64,000 bases of DNA from Eubacterium sp. AF36-5BH (GCF_003460505.1 NZ_QTVG01000002.1:210174-274173), one strand, 5' to 3'; shown: positions 18,265-27,748, numbered from the stretch's first letter. Translations and numbers: made by a program. The notes: generated by a model from the sequence alone, not told the origin.

Positions 18265-19368
18265 ATGAAAGAGAATTTCTCAAAAAAAGATACAAACATA
18301 ATAAAAGGTATAGCAATTTTATTTTTAATGTTTCATCATTGCTTTTTATCAGGAGACAGATATAGAAATTTGCAAGTAGTCTTTAGTCCTTTTTCGGAGA
18401 GTATTGTGAATTATATAGCTGCTTTTCTAAAAATCTGTGTACCGATTTTTGTTTTTTTAACAGCTTATGGCATTACAATATCATTAAAAAAACAATATCA
18501 GTTGTCAAAATTGAAATATGACAATATTTCCGAATATGTTAAACATCGATTTTTTAATTTGTATATAGGCTGGATATTTGTGTTTTTATTCTGTGAAATA
18601 TTTGGACTTATTTACAACAGACTTCCAATCGAGATATATGGGAAAAATATTCAAGGAGTAATATATTTCTGTTTAGATGGACTGGGGATAGCCAATTTGT
18701 TTGGTACACCTACGTTAGTAGGAACATGGTGGTATATGAGTTTGGCTGTTACACTTATTTTGATTATTCCACTTGCAATTAAGATATACGAAAAAATTGG
18801 TTTTGTGTATATGTTTGTTTTGTTTTCAATTTTATCAAGACAATTAGCAGTGACAGATTCGTCTATAATACATTGGTTACCTGTTGTGTTTTTAGGAATT
18901 GTAAGTGCTGATAAAAAGTGGCTTGTGAAAATTGCAAATTATGAAGTGATAAAAAAATCAAATATTCTTAATAAAACAGTTAAATTATTAGTAGGAATTA
19001 TTTTAATACTTGCATCCATTAAATTTAGACAGAGTGGAGTATCAGCAATTTTGTTTGAAATAAAAGATGGGGTAATTCCTTTTATAGTTATTTGTTTTTG
19101 CTATGAATTTATAAATCCTATAAAATATTTAAACACAGCACTTGGTTTTATAGGAAAGCATTCAATGAATATTTTCCTGATACATACATTTATCAGAGCA
19201 ACGTATTTTAGAAAGTTTATTTATAGTTTTAAATATCCACCGGTTATAATTATTGTTCTACTTGCAATAAGCCTAATGGTATCAATGATTGTCGAATTGA
19301 TGAAAAAGTATTTGGGATATAATAAAATGACTGATAAAATCAGAGAAAAAGTTGACAAACATAAATAA
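18265..19368 (+). CDS. Acyltransferase 3 (OafA-like) membrane protein
   Basis: 367 residues with about ten hydrophobic segments. It opens with DTNIIKGIAILFLMFHHCF, the typical first segment of acyltransferase-3 proteins with the catalytic-type histidine pair, and ends with GKHSMNIFLIHTF near residue 295. These proteins O-acylate surface polysaccharides, peptidoglycan or lipids in the membrane. The gene is monocistronic; its 3' end carries the promoter of the valS leader. Substrate not predictable. The AGGGAAAT ribosome site is weak. Confidence 0.85.
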   Translation: MKENFSKKDTNIIKGIAILFLMFHHCFLSGDRYRNLQVVFSPFSESIVNYIAAFLKICVPIFVFLTAYGITISLKKQYQLSKLKYDNISEYVKHRFFNLYIGWIFVFLFCEIFGLIYNRLPIEIYGKNIQGVIYFCLDGLGIANLFGTPTLVGTWWYMSLAVTLILIIPLAIKIYEKIGFVYMFVLFSILSRQLAVTDSSIIHWLPVVFLGIVSADKKWLVKIANYEVIKKSNILNKTVKLLVGIILILASIKFRQSGVSAILFEIKDGVIPFIVICFCYEFINPIKYLNTALGFIGKHSMNIFLIHTFIRATYFRKFIYSFKYPPVIIIVLLAISLMVSMIVELMKKYLGYNKMTDKIREKVDKHK

Positions 19369-19380
19369 AATTTATATTAT
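19352..19380 (+). promoter_or_regulatory. Promoter of the valS leader
   Basis: TTGACA (19352-19357), 17-base spacer, TATTAT (19375-19380). The -35 lies inside the last codons of the acyltransferase gene. Confidence 0.85.
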
Positions 19381-19387
19381 ATTTCTA

Positions 19388-19645
19388 TATGTCAAATGCG
19401 ATGATGAAAAGGAGTAGCAAATAACCTTTGACAGAGAGAAGGGAATGGTGGAAGCCCTTTAGAGAAGTGTTTGTGAAGGTAGTTTTTAAGCAGTTGTGGT
19501 GAGAAAGAGTCCATTAGCCACAATCGGTTCGTCTCCGTTATAGGATAAGAGAAGAGATAAATGAAGGTGGTACCGCGAATTTATTCGCCCTTTAGTGCTA
19601 CCATTGGAATACAGAAGAAAAAGAGTAGCGTTGCTGCTCTTTTTT
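19388..19645 (+). promoter_or_regulatory. T-box leader (valine tRNA-responsive)
   Basis: The conserved T-box AAGGTGGTACCGCG lies at 19564-19577, preceded by stem I features (GGAATGGTGGAAGCC near 19443-19457) and followed by a terminator AAGAGTAGC / GCTGCTCTT (19621-19639) with T-run. Uncharged tRNA(Val) should pair with the specifier and the T-box bulge and stop termination. A GTA triplet near 19481 in GAAGGTAGTT is my candidate specifier. Gene identity and leader agree: valS follows. Confidence 0.9.
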
Positions 19646-19678
19646 CTTGTATGTGTACTAATTGACAAAAATAGACAC

Positions 19679-19709
19679 ACATTGCCACCAGCCGAAGGCA
19701 GGGCAATGT
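19679..19709 (+). promoter_or_regulatory. Second hairpin between T-box terminator and valS ribosome site
   Basis: ACATTGCC / GGCAATGT (19679-19686, 19702-19709), 8 bp perfect, with a 15-base loop. It ends 4 bases before the AGGAGG of valS. It may affect translation or mRNA stability; no known class. Confidence 0.45.
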
Positions 19710-19723
19710 TACAGGAGGAAAAA

Positions 19724-22360
19724 ATGAAGGAAATTGAGAAGAATTACAATCCCGCAGAGATTGAAGACAGACTTTATGAGAAGTGGCAGGAGAAGAAATA
19801 CTTCCATGCAGAAGTAGACAGAAGTAAGAAACCATTTACTATTGTTATGCCACCTCCAAATATTACAGGACAGCTCCACATGGGACATGCCCTTGATAAT
19901 ACAATGCAGGATATTTTAATTAGATTTAAAAGAATGCAGGGCTATGAAGCTTTATGGCTTCCTGGAACTGACCATGCATCAATTGCTACAGAAGCAAAGA
20001 TTGTAGAAAAGATGCGTGAAGAAGGCGTAAAAAAAGAAGATATTGGAAGAGAAGCTTTTCTTGACAGAGCATGGGAATGGAAGAAACAGTATGGTGGACG
20101 TATTGTTTCACAGCTTAAGAAGATTGGTTCTTCATGTGACTGGGACAGAGAAAGATTCACAATGGATGAAGGCTGCTCAAAGGCTGTAAAAGAAGTATTT
20201 GTTAATTTATATAATAAGAAACAGATTTATCGTGGTGAAAGAATCATCAACTGGTGTCCACACTGCTTAACATCAATTTCTGATGCAGAAGTAGAATATG
20301 AAGATCAGGCTGGTAAGTTCTGGCATTTAAGATATCCTTTAACAGATGGTTCAGGCTATATTCAGCTTGCTACAACAAGACCTGAAACATTACTTGGTGA
20401 TACAGCAGTAGCAGTAAACCCAAATGATGACAGATATAAAGATTTAGTAGGAAAGACTCTTACACTTCCTTTAGTTGGAAGAGAAATTCCTATTATTGCT
20501 GATGACTATGTAGGTATTGATTTTGGTACAGGTGTAGTTAAGATTACACCAGCTCATGACCCTAACGATTTTGAAGTTGGACTTCGTCATAACTTACCTG
20601 TTATTAATGTATTAACAGATGATGCTAAGATTGTTGATGATTATCCAAAGTACGCAGGTATGGACAGATATGAAGCAAGAAAAGCAATTGTTGAAGACTT
20701 AGACAAAGAAGGCTTCCTTGTTAAGATTGAAGATCATGAACACAACGTTGGTACATGCTACAGATGTCATACAACTATTGAACCTAGAGTATCAAAACAG
20801 TGGTTTGTAAAAATGGATGAAATTGCAAAACCTGCAATTGACGCTGTTAAGAATGGCGATACAAAATTTGTACCACCACACTTTGATAAAACATATTTCC
20901 ACTGGCTTGAAAATATTCGTGACTGGTGTATTTCACGTCAGTTATGGTGGGGACACAGAATTCCTGCGTTCTACTGTGATGACTGTGGAGAAATGGTTGT
21001 AACAAAAGAAGACCATGCTACATGTCCATGCTGTGGTAAAGAAATGAGACAGGACCCTGATACACTTGATACATGGTTCTCATCAGCTTTGTGGCCATTT
21101 AGTACACTTGGTTGGCCTGACAAGACAGAAGAGTTAGATTATTTCTATCCTACAAATGTTTTAGTAACAGGATATGATATTATTTTCTTCTGGGTAATCA
21201 GAATGATGTTCTCAGGACTTGAACATATGGGAGAAGTTCCTTTTAATACAGTATTAATACATGGTTTGGTTCGTGATTCTCAGGGACGTAAAATGAGTAA
21301 GTCTCTTGGAAACGGTATTGATCCACTTGAAGTAATTGATAAATACGGTGCAGATGCATTAAGATTTACACTTATTACAGGTAATGCACCAGGTAACGAC
21401 ATGAGATTCTACTGGGAAAGAGTAGAAGCATCAAGAAACTTTGCTAACAAAGTATGGAATGCTTCAAGATTTATTCAGATGAATCTTCCTGAAGAAAATA
21501 TTGATTTAAGTAAGAAACCTGAAAATCTTACAGATGCGGATAAGTGGATTTTATCAAAAGTTAACACTTTAGCCAAAGATGTGACAGAAAATCTTGATAA
21601 ATTTGAACTTGGTATAGCAGCCGACAAAATTTACAACTTTATTTGGGAAGAATTTTGTGACTGGTATATTGAAATGGTTAAGCCAAGATTGTACAATGAT
21701 AGCGATGATACAAAACAGGCTGCATTATGGACACTTAAGAAAGTATTAATTGATTCATTAAAACTTTTACATCCATATATGCCATTTGTTACAGAAGAAA
21801 TATTCTGTACAATTCAGGACGAAGAAGAATCAATCATGATTTCAGCATGGCCTGAATATACAGAAGAAAATACTTTTGCAAAAGAAGAAGCTGCAGTTGA
21901 AACAATCAAGGAAGCTGTACGTTCAATTAGAAATATCAGATCAGAAATGAATGTTGCACCTAGCAAGAAAGCAAAAGTATTTGTTGTATCAGATGATGCT
22001 AGCATAAGAGAAATTTTTGAGAATGGTAATGTTTTCTTTGCAACACTTGGATATGCAAGTCAGGTAATTATACAGGAAGACAAGACAGGTATTGAAGATG
22101 ATGCAGTATCAGTTGTTATTCCTAAGGCAACAATTTACATGCCATTTGCTGAACTTGTAGATATTGAAAAAGAAAAAGAACGTCTTGAAAAAGAAGTAAC
22201 AAGACTTGAAAAGGAACTAGCACGTGTTAATGGAATGCTTTCAAATCCTAACTTTGTAAGTAAGGCTCCTGAAAAGAAGATTAACGAAGAAAAGGAAAAG
22301 AAAGTTAAATACCAGCAGATGATGGAACAGGTTAAAGAGCAGTTGTTAAGATTGTCTTAA
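19724..22360 (+). CDS. valS: Valyl-tRNA synthetase
   Basis: 878 residues, normal for the bacterial enzyme. HIGH-type motif [15 protein letters not shown] near residue 43, editing domain, zinc-ribbon-like Cys pairs near 420-440, KMSKS near 522, anticodon-binding domain, and the C-terminal coiled coil (about 815-878) rich in K and E. It charges tRNA(Val) with valine. Start ATG 19724 has AGGAGG; longer readings into the leader would overlap the T-box terminator. Control is by the T-box in front. Confidence 0.97.
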   Translation: MKEIEKNYNPAEIEDRLYEKWQEKKYFHAEVDRSKKPFTIVMPPPNITGQLHMGHALDNTMQDILIRFKRMQGYEALWLPGTDHASIATEAKIVEKMREEGVKKEDIGREAFLDRAWEWKKQYGGRIVSQLKKIGSSCDWDRERFTMDEGCSKAVKEVFVNLYNKKQIYRGERIINWCPHCLTSISDAEVEYEDQAGKFWHLRYPLTDGSGYIQLATTRPETLLGDTAVAVNPNDDRYKDLVGKTLTLPLVGREIPIIADDYVGIDFGTGVVKITPAHDPNDFEVGLRHNLPVINVLTDDAKIVDDYPKYAGMDRYEARKAIVEDLDKEGFLVKIEDHEHNVGTCYRCHTTIEPRVSKQWFVKMDEIAKPAIDAVKNGDTKFVPPHFDKTYFHWLENIRDWCISRQLWWGHRIPAFYCDDCGEMVVTKEDHATCPCCGKEMRQDPDTLDTWFSSALWPFSTLGWPDKTEELDYFYPTNVLVTGYDIIFFWVIRMMFSGLEHMGEVPFNTVLIHGLVRDSQGRKMSKSLGNGIDPLEVIDKYGADALRFTLITGNAPGNDMRFYWERVEASRNFANKVWNASRFIQMNLPEENIDLSKKPENLTDADKWILSKVNTLAKDVTENLDKFELGIAADKIYNFIWEEFCDWYIEMVKPRLYNDSDDTKQAALWTLKKVLIDSLKLLHPYMPFVTEEIFCTIQDEEESIMISAWPEYTEENTFAKEEAAVETIKEAVRSIRNIRSEMNVAPSKKAKVFVVSDDASIREIFENGNVFFATLGYASQVIIQEDKTGIEDDAVSVVIPKATIYMPFAELVDIEKEKERLEKEVTRLEKELARVNGMLSNPNFVSKAPEKKINEEKEKKVKYQQMMEQVKEQLLRLS

Positions 22361-22384
22361 TGACTATAACCTAAGGAGGTTATT

Positions 22385-22528
22385 ATGATTAATTTTGATG
22401 AGGAAATAAAGAAATTTCATCCTAGTCTTGAAATAGAAGAGGCAGAAGATGCCATATATAACAATAATATTTCAGACATAACAGATGTTATGATACAGAT
22501 GATTAACGAGTTAAAATCAGAAGAATAA
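22385..22528 (+). CDS. Small acidic protein, 47 residues, unknown
   Basis: Reads MINFDEEIKKFHPSLEIEEA then EDAIYNNNISDITDVM and ends INELKSEE. It is acidic and probably helical, with no cysteine or membrane segment. Evidence that it is real: AAGGAGG at 22372-22378 with good spacing, location 24 bases after valS in a tight run of genes, and coding-like codon use. It is followed 21 bases later by the zinc-ribbon/TPR gene. I do not recognise a family. Confidence 0.6.
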   Translation: MINFDEEIKKFHPSLEIEEAEDAIYNNNISDITDVMIQMINELKSEE

Positions 22529-22549
22529 CAGTGAAGGATGGAAAAATAA

Positions 22550-23968
22550 ATGATTTGCTACAATTGTGGAAATGTACTTACCAACAGTGACTACTGCAGT
22601 CACTGTGGTATGGATGTTAGTGTATACAAAAGAATAGTAAGATTGTCTAACACATATTACAATGCCGGTCTGACAAAAGCAAGAAACAGAGACTTATCCG
22701 GTGCTGCTGATACACTTAGACGATGCGTAAAATTAAATAAGCGAAACATTGATGCCAGGAACCTGCTTGGACTTGTTTATTTTGAAATGGGTGAAACTGT
22801 ACAGGCATTCTCAGAATGGGTTATGAGTACAAACATACAGCCAAATAACAATCCGGCAGATAAATATCTTCTTGCAATCCAGCAGGAAAAAGGCAAGGTA
22901 GATGAGTTAAACCATACAATTAAGAAGTTTAACGTGGCTTTAGACTATGCCAGAAACGGCACAGATGATATGGCTATAATACAGCTTAAAAAGGTTCTTA
23001 ATCAGAATCCTAACTTTATTAAGGCATATCAGTTACTGACTCTTTTATATACAAAGAATGGTCAATATGAAAGAGCCAAAAGAACAATAAAGAAATCTAT
23101 GAAAATAGATAAATGTAATCCCTTAAGTATCAGATATTTACGTGAAATAAATGAATACATTGAGGATGAAAAGAAAAATGATCCTGATAAGAGAATGGAG
23201 AGAAGAAGAAGTTTAAGAGGTGTTATGGTGGACAGACCATATCTAAGTGGTAATGACACAATAATGCCAAAGGAAAACTTCAAAGATGCATTAACAGGTG
23301 CACAGAGCATTATGTATGTAATTGTTGGTATCTTATTAGGAGCAGCCCTAGTTTACTTTATAGTTACACCTGCAAGAATATCCAGCGTAACAAGTAAGGT
23401 AAATGACACAAAGGTCGAATATAATCAGAAGATTGCAATAAAGAATTCAACAATATCTGAGTTACAGAATCAGGTTGAAACTCTTAAGTCAGACAAGAAG
23501 AAGTTGAAAACAAGTCTTGCACAGTATACAGGTACAGGAAATACAATTAGTTCAAACTATAGTAACCTGTTAGAAGCTGTTCAGTATTTCATTGCAAAGG
23601 ATTATACAAAGAGTGCCACAGCTTTAGAAAATGTAGACGGCAAGATGAAGATGGATTCAGAATCATTTACATCTGTTTATAATACTTTAAACAGCAATTT
23701 GTCATCTAAGGTGGAACAGTTAGCATTTAATGCAGGTATGGACGCTTATGAAAGTGCAGATTATAACGAGGCAATAAAGCAGTTTACAAAAGCTCTTGAT
23801 GCCAACGCTGAAAATGATGAGGCTATGTACTACTTAGGATATTCTTATAGAAGAAAAGGTGATTCTACCAATGCTAAAAAGTGGTTCAAGGAAATTGTTG
23901 ACAAACATCAGGATTCAGATTTTTACTCAAGAGCACAGAATCTGTTAAATGACAGTGGAACAGAATAA
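22550..23968 (+). CDS. Zinc-ribbon, TPR and single-membrane-segment protein
   Basis: 472 residues. N-terminal zinc ribbon CYNCGN..(9)..CSHCG (residues 3-22); TPR repeats (about 28-200); one membrane segment (about 253-276, MYVIVGILLGAALVYFIV); a coiled coil (about 282-325, with TVSEL-type heptads); then two more TPR units outside (about 345-470, GMDAYESADYNEAIKQFTKA, YYLGYSYRRKGDSTNA). The layout suggests a scaffold sensing or assembling proteins on both sides of the membrane. Function unknown. It ends before a strong terminator and probably belongs to the valS operon. Confidence 0.75.
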   Translation: MICYNCGNVLTNSDYCSHCGMDVSVYKRIVRLSNTYYNAGLTKARNRDLSGAADTLRRCVKLNKRNIDARNLLGLVYFEMGETVQAFSEWVMSTNIQPNNNPADKYLLAIQQEKGKVDELNHTIKKFNVALDYARNGTDDMAIIQLKKVLNQNPNFIKAYQLLTLLYTKNGQYERAKRTIKKSMKIDKCNPLSIRYLREINEYIEDEKKNDPDKRMERRRSLRGVMVDRPYLSGNDTIMPKENFKDALTGAQSIMYVIVGILLGAALVYFIVTPARISSVTSKVNDTKVEYNQKIAIKNSTISELQNQVETLKSDKKKLKTSLAQYTGTGNTISSNYSNLLEAVQYFIAKDYTKSATALENVDGKMKMDSESFTSVYNTLNSNLSSKVEQLAFNAGMDAYESADYNEAIKQFTKALDANAENDEAMYYLGYSYRRKGDSTNAKKWFKEIVDKHQDSDFYSRAQNLLNDSGTE

Positions 23969-23985
23969 ATTAATATTAATTTACT

Positions 23986-24020
23986 AAAGAGAAGAACAAA
24001 AAAAGTTCTTCTCTTTTTCT
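23986..24020 (+). terminator. Terminator of the valS operon
   Basis: Perfect 12-bp stem AAAGAGAAGAAC / GTTCTTCTCTTT (23986-23997, 24005-24016) around an A7 loop, followed by T-rich sequence. Confidence 0.9.
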
Positions 24021-24030
24021 TTTGCAAAAC

Positions 24031-24048
24031 AGTATTCTAAAGAATACT
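24031..24048 (+). promoter_or_regulatory. 8-bp dyad upstream of spoIIAA
   Basis: AGTATTCT-AA-AGAATACT, a perfect inverted repeat 28 bases before the spoIIAA start. It could be an operator or a leader hairpin. I see no Spo0A box (TGNCGAA) here. Confidence 0.4.
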
Positions 24049-24075
24049 TTATTAATAAAAAATAAGGAGGACAGT

Positions 24076-24405
24076 ATGGAAGTTTTATATGAAGTGAGAG
24101 GAGACAATTTGTTTATTTATTTACCGGAGGAGTTGGACCATCATAATGCCAAAATGATAACAGAACAGTCAGACTGGTACATAATATCAAACCAGATAAA
24201 AAATATTGTATTTAATTTTTCGAATACGAATTTTATGGACAGTTCAGGTGTTGGCGTAATTATGGGCAGATACAAGCTTATAAAGCCAAGAGGGGGCAAC
24301 GTTACGGTAACTAACATAAACAAGACAATTGACAGAATTTTAACGATTTCAGGGCTATATAAAATCGTAAGTAAGACTGAGACATCAAGTTTAGCACAAT
24401 TATAG
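24076..24405 (+). CDS. spoIIAA: Anti-sigma F factor antagonist SpoIIAA
   Basis: 109 residues, single STAS domain. NFSNTNFMDSSGVGVIMGRY includes the DSSG motif, whose first serine is phosphorylated by SpoIIAB in B. subtilis. Dephosphorylated SpoIIAA frees sigma F in the forespore. Start ATG 24076 with AAGGAGG; an upstream in-frame ATG at 24022 has no ribosome site and falls near the preceding terminator. First gene of spoIIA, 9 bases from spoIIAB. Confidence 0.93.
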   Translation: MEVLYEVRGDNLFIYLPEELDHHNAKMITEQSDWYIISNQIKNIVFNFSNTNFMDSSGVGVIMGRYKLIKPRGGNVTVTNINKTIDRILTISGLYKIVSKTETSSLAQL

Positions 24406-24414
24406 GAGGTTAAG

Positions 24415-24861
24415 ATGGAAAATAATATGAGTATGGTGTTTGATGCAAAATCAGAAAATGAAGGATTGGCAAGAATGGTAATATCAGCTTTTATTACGGA
24501 ACTTGATCCTACAATTGAAGAGTTAAATGACGTCAAAACAGCGGTTTCCGAAGCTGTGACAAACTCAATAATTCATGGGTATAACGGCACAGAGGGAAAA
24601 GTGTACATGGATTGCAGTTTGGATATGGAAGAAAATGAAAATCATGGCACATTAAAAATAACTGTAAAAGATCAGGGCGTTGGCATCGAAAATGTAGAGA
24701 AGGCTAAAGAACCGCTTTTTACAACTAAACCGGAACTTGAGCGTTCTGGTATGGGATTTATGTTTATGGAAATGTTTATGGATGATTTATATGTGGAATC
24801 AAAATTACATAATGGAACAACTGTGTGCATGACTAAGAAAATAAAAAATAATAGAAAATAA
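24415..24861 (+). CDS. spoIIAB: Anti-sigma F factor and kinase SpoIIAB
   Basis: 148 residues, GHKL ATP-binding fold. N-box TAVSEAVTNSIIHGY near residue 42, G1 box VKDQGVGIENV near 85, and G2-type GMGFMFMEMF near 107. It holds sigma F inactive and phosphorylates SpoIIAA. The gene has an AGGAGG site and lies between spoIIAA and sigF in the classical order. Confidence 0.95.
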   Translation: MENNMSMVFDAKSENEGLARMVISAFITELDPTIEELNDVKTAVSEAVTNSIIHGYNGTEGKVYMDCSLDMEENENHGTLKITVKDQGVGIENVEKAKEPLFTTKPELERSGMGFMFMEMFMDDLYVESKLHNGTTVCMTKKIKNNRK

Positions 24862-24873
24862 GATAGAGGGAGT

Positions 24874-25593
24874 ATGGATACAATAAATCTAATAAAACAA
24901 GCTCACATGGGAGACAAAAATTCCAGAGATCAGATTCTCATTGAAAATACTCCGCTAATATGGAGTATTGTGAAAAGATTTCTTGGGAGAGGCTACGAAG
25001 GAGAGGATTTATTTCAGATAGGGTGTATTGGTATGTTAAAGGCAATTGACAGATTTGACTTAAGTCTTAATTTGTCTTTTTCAACTTATGCAGTACCTTT
25101 AATTACAGGAGAAATCAGAAGATTTTTAAGGGATGACGGAATTATAAAAATAAGTCGGACAATAAAAGAAAATCAAAACAAAATCATGCTGGAAAAAGGA
25201 CAAATTGAAGAAAAAGAAAACAGAGAGCCTACAATAGAGGAACTCTCTGTTAAATGCGATATATCAAAAGAAGACGTAGTTATTGCTTTAAATGCAATGG
25301 GCGCTGTTCAATCCATAGACAAAGAAATTGCTTATGGAAACAGTGAGAAAAAAATAACCTTAGGGGAAAAAATAGAAGATAAGACACAGAGCCAGGAAAA
25401 AGTAATTAATAAACTGTTTGTAAAACAAATATTAGAAACGTTAGAGGAAAAAGAGAAAACAATAATTGTTTTAAGATATTTTAAAAATAAAACACAGTCG
25501 GAAATTGCTAGCAAGCTGGGATTGACTCAGGTTCAGATTTCCAGATTAGAAAAGAAAATTCTAAAAAAATTAAGAGCACAAGTAAATTTTTAA
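24874..25593 (+). CDS. sigF: RNA polymerase sigma F (forespore-specific)
   Basis: 239 residues, sigma-70 family. Region 2 contains GYEGEDLFQIGCIGMLKAID and FSTYAVPLITGEIRRFLRDD; region 3 is EPTIEELSVKCDISKEDV; region 4 has the HTH KTQSEIASKLGLTQVQISRL. Third gene of spoIIA, 12 bases after spoIIAB. It directs early forespore transcription after asymmetric division. Sigma G is a close paralogue, but the spoIIA context settles the call. Confidence 0.95.
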   Translation: MDTINLIKQAHMGDKNSRDQILIENTPLIWSIVKRFLGRGYEGEDLFQIGCIGMLKAIDRFDLSLNLSFSTYAVPLITGEIRRFLRDDGIIKISRTIKENQNKIMLEKGQIEEKENREPTIEELSVKCDISKEDVVIALNAMGAVQSIDKEIAYGNSEKKITLGEKIEDKTQSQEKVINKLFVKQILETLEEKEKTIIVLRYFKNKTQSEIASKLGLTQVQISRLEKKILKKLRAQVNF

Positions 25594-25718
25594 AAAAATG
25601 GAATATTCCACAACTTACTGGAGATAATGTTATAAAACAATTAACTAACAATTTCTATAAGTTTTGGTTAATGAAAGAAATTGAGGAACATTGATTTATT
25701 TTTAGTAAGAGGTGGAAT

Positions 25719-25838
25719 ATGAAATTTGTAAAAATTATTTTAATAGTAGCAGTTGCTTTGACCATGGCATTGGGAGGCATTTATTTAATGTCGGAAAAAA
25801 AGGAAACAACAGAAATTAAGGCGGCAGTTTTAATTTAA
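25719..25838 (+). CDS. Small single-membrane-segment protein upstream of spoVAA
   Basis: 39 residues: MKFVKIILIVAVALTMALGG, then IYLMSEKKETTEIKAAVLI. One hydrophobic segment and a short charged tail. Support: AAGAGGTGG upstream, and a stop codon two bases before the spoVAA ATG, which itself lacks a good ribosome site, so translation is probably coupled. No family recognised. Confidence 0.55.
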   Translation: MKFVKIILIVAVALTMALGGIYLMSEKKETTEIKAAVLI

Positions 25839-25840
25839 AA

Positions 25841-26467
25841 ATGAGTGATACATTATATATCAAAATGGATCAATGTGTGGAAGTAACTAAAAGTTACGTG
25901 ACAATAGGTGACCTTGGAAAATTAGAGTGCAAAAATAAAACAGTTGTAAACAGACTAAAACCAATCAAACTTCTAAATGACAATTCTAATGGTAAAAAAC
26001 GATATATTGTTTCGATTATGAAGATATTTGAAATAGTAGATAAAGAATTTGAAAATGTAGATGTACAAAGCATAGGAGAAACAGACTGTATAATTGAATT
26101 TAAAAAAGCAAACAGTGATAATAAAGCCTTTGAAATCTTAAAAGTCATAGGTATATGTATAATATTATTTTTTGGTGCAGGCTTTTCCATTATGTCTTTT
26201 AACAACGATATTACCATCGGAGCAATGTTTGAAAAAATATGCAAGCTGGTTGCCGGCAGCAAAAATACAGGTAAGACTGTTATGGAAGTATCTTATTCCA
26301 TTGGGTTAGCAGTTGGAATACTTGTATTTTATAATCATTTCGGACCTAAAAAACTCTCAAAAGATCCTACACCTATTGAGGTAGAAATGAGAAAATATGA
26401 AACTGAAATCAATCAGGCATTAATTGACGGTCATAACAGACAGGACGGAAAACTGGATGCTAAATAA
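25841..26467 (+). CDS. spoVAA: Stage V sporulation protein AA
   Basis: 208 residues. An N-terminal soluble domain (about 1-95) with KMDQCVEVTKSYVTIGDLGK and two membrane segments (about 104-125 and 145-165). This matches SpoVAA, a component of the forespore inner-membrane machinery for dipicolinic acid (DPA) transport. Placed directly after sigF, as in other sporeformers that link spoIIA and spoVA. Confidence 0.85.
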   Translation: MSDTLYIKMDQCVEVTKSYVTIGDLGKLECKNKTVVNRLKPIKLLNDNSNGKKRYIVSIMKIFEIVDKEFENVDVQSIGETDCIIEFKKANSDNKAFEILKVIGICIILFFGAGFSIMSFNNDITIGAMFEKICKLVAGSKNTGKTVMEVSYSIGLAVGILVFYNHFGPKKLSKDPTPIEVEMRKYETEINQALIDGHNRQDGKLDAK

Positions 26468-26511
26468 TAGCTATAAAATTAACATTTAAACAACTATTAA
26501 AAGGAAAGATT

Positions 26512-26949
26512 ATGATATTAAAATATATAATTTTAGCACTAATTGCTTTTGGCGGTGGAGCAGTCATTTCCGGAGCTGTCTTTGCATTAATTACATCAAC
26601 AGGTGTAGTTACAAGGATGGCTGACACTTCAAGAACTGCAAAGCATGTTAGAGCGTATGAAAGTGCAATTGTTTTTGGCGGTGCATGGTGGAATTTATTT
26701 TGGATATTCTCAATAAGTCTACCTTTTGCTCCTAATATAGTACAGGGATTCCAACTGATAATGGGGCTGACACAGGGAATCTTTGTTGGTTGCCTCGCAG
26801 TTTCATTGGCAGAAGCACTTAACGGAACAGCAATTTTTTCAAGAAGAGTAAAACTAAAATACGGTTTAAACTTTATAATTTTGTCAGTGGCTTTGGGAAA
26901 AATGATGGCATCGTTAATACAGTTCGCAAACGACATGGCAAAAAAATAA
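26512..26949 (+). CDS. spoVAB: Stage V sporulation protein AB
   Basis: 145 residues, about four membrane segments. It carries the SpoVAB pattern: GGGAVISGAVFALITSTGVV, then TSRTAKHVRAYESAIVFGG, then GIFVGCLAVSLAEALNGTAI. Required for DPA uptake in B. subtilis spores. It follows spoVAA by 44 bases with an AAAGGAAAG site. Confidence 0.85.
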   Translation: MILKYIILALIAFGGGAVISGAVFALITSTGVVTRMADTSRTAKHVRAYESAIVFGGAWWNLFWIFSISLPFAPNIVQGFQLIMGLTQGIFVGCLAVSLAEALNGTAIFSRRVKLKYGLNFIILSVALGKMMASLIQFANDMAKK

Positions 26950-26991
26950 CAGCAAGATAAATAATATAAGCTAAGAAAGACTAACATAAGC

Positions 26992-27053
26992 AGGATAATT
27001 TTGGATAGAAGAGGATAATATAAGAAAGGCAATCTAAGATTGGAAAGGATAAT
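26992..27053 (+). repeat. Three AGGATAAT repeats between spoVAB and spoVAC
   Basis: AGGATAAT occurs at 26992, 27012 and 27046 with related GGATAG between. The last copy overlaps the spoVAC ribosome site, so these may be duplicated ribosome-site sequence. Confidence 0.35.
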
Positions 27054-27055
27054 TT

Positions 27056-27514
27056 ATGGCTAGTGAAGAAAAGAAAAAAGCCTACAATGAATATGTAGAA
27101 AGAATAACTCCTAATAATAATTTGTTTAAGGATATGTGGAATGCATTCTGGATTGGAGGTTTAATATGTTTAATGGGACAGGTTATAAATGAAATTTTTA
27201 TGAATTTCGGGATGGAAAAAGAAAATGCAGCAGCTTTTACAACTTTGGTTTTAATATTAGAAAGTGTTATTTTAACTGGAATTGGACTATATCCTAAAAT
27301 AGCAAAAGTAGGCGGGGCTGGCTGTCTTGTACCTATTACTGGATTTGCCAATGGTGTAGCTTCACCGGCAATTGAATTTCAGGCAGAAGGGCAGATTTTC
27401 GGTGTAGGTGCCAAAATTTTTACCATTGCAGGACCTGTAATACTATATGGAATTTTTAGCAGTTGGCTTGCAGGAATTGTATATTGGATATTAAAATTAC
27501 TGAATGTAATATAG
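27056..27514 (+). CDS. spoVAC: Stage V sporulation protein AC
   Basis: 152 residues, three to four membrane segments. Signature GGAGCLVPITGFANGVASPA near 97-116 and GVGAKIFTIAGPVILYGI afterward, both typical of SpoVAC, the channel component for DPA release in germination. In most sporeformers spoVAD follows directly; here fbp and putP come between. Confidence 0.92.
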   Translation: MASEEKKKAYNEYVERITPNNNLFKDMWNAFWIGGLICLMGQVINEIFMNFGMEKENAAAFTTLVLILESVILTGIGLYPKIAKVGGAGCLVPITGFANGVASPAIEFQAEGQIFGVGAKIFTIAGPVILYGIFSSWLAGIVYWILKLLNVI

Positions 27515-27748
27515 TGGAATAATTAGAATATAAAATTATTAAATTATATGTCAGACAAGTTTTTAGTTTTAAATTATTGAGCATTTTTTAGATAGTGACA
27601 AATATCAAGCGAAAAAATAGTGGAAAAAGAGATAGTGAAAAAAACGAAATAATTTGAAACATTTTTATATTTGTCAATTGTAGAACCTTTATGTATTATA
27701 AAAAAAGCAGTAATAAATTAACGAAAGTAATACAGGAAAAGGGGAACA

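Noticed and set aside
19595..19723. Extended N-terminus of valS from an upstream ATG
   Set aside because: It would translate the T-box terminator; ATG 19724 has AGGAGG and gives the family's normal start.
26460..27032. Long minus-strand frame opposite spoVAB
   Set aside because: It is antisense to a recognised gene, has no ribosome site and its composition mirrors the plus-strand codons.
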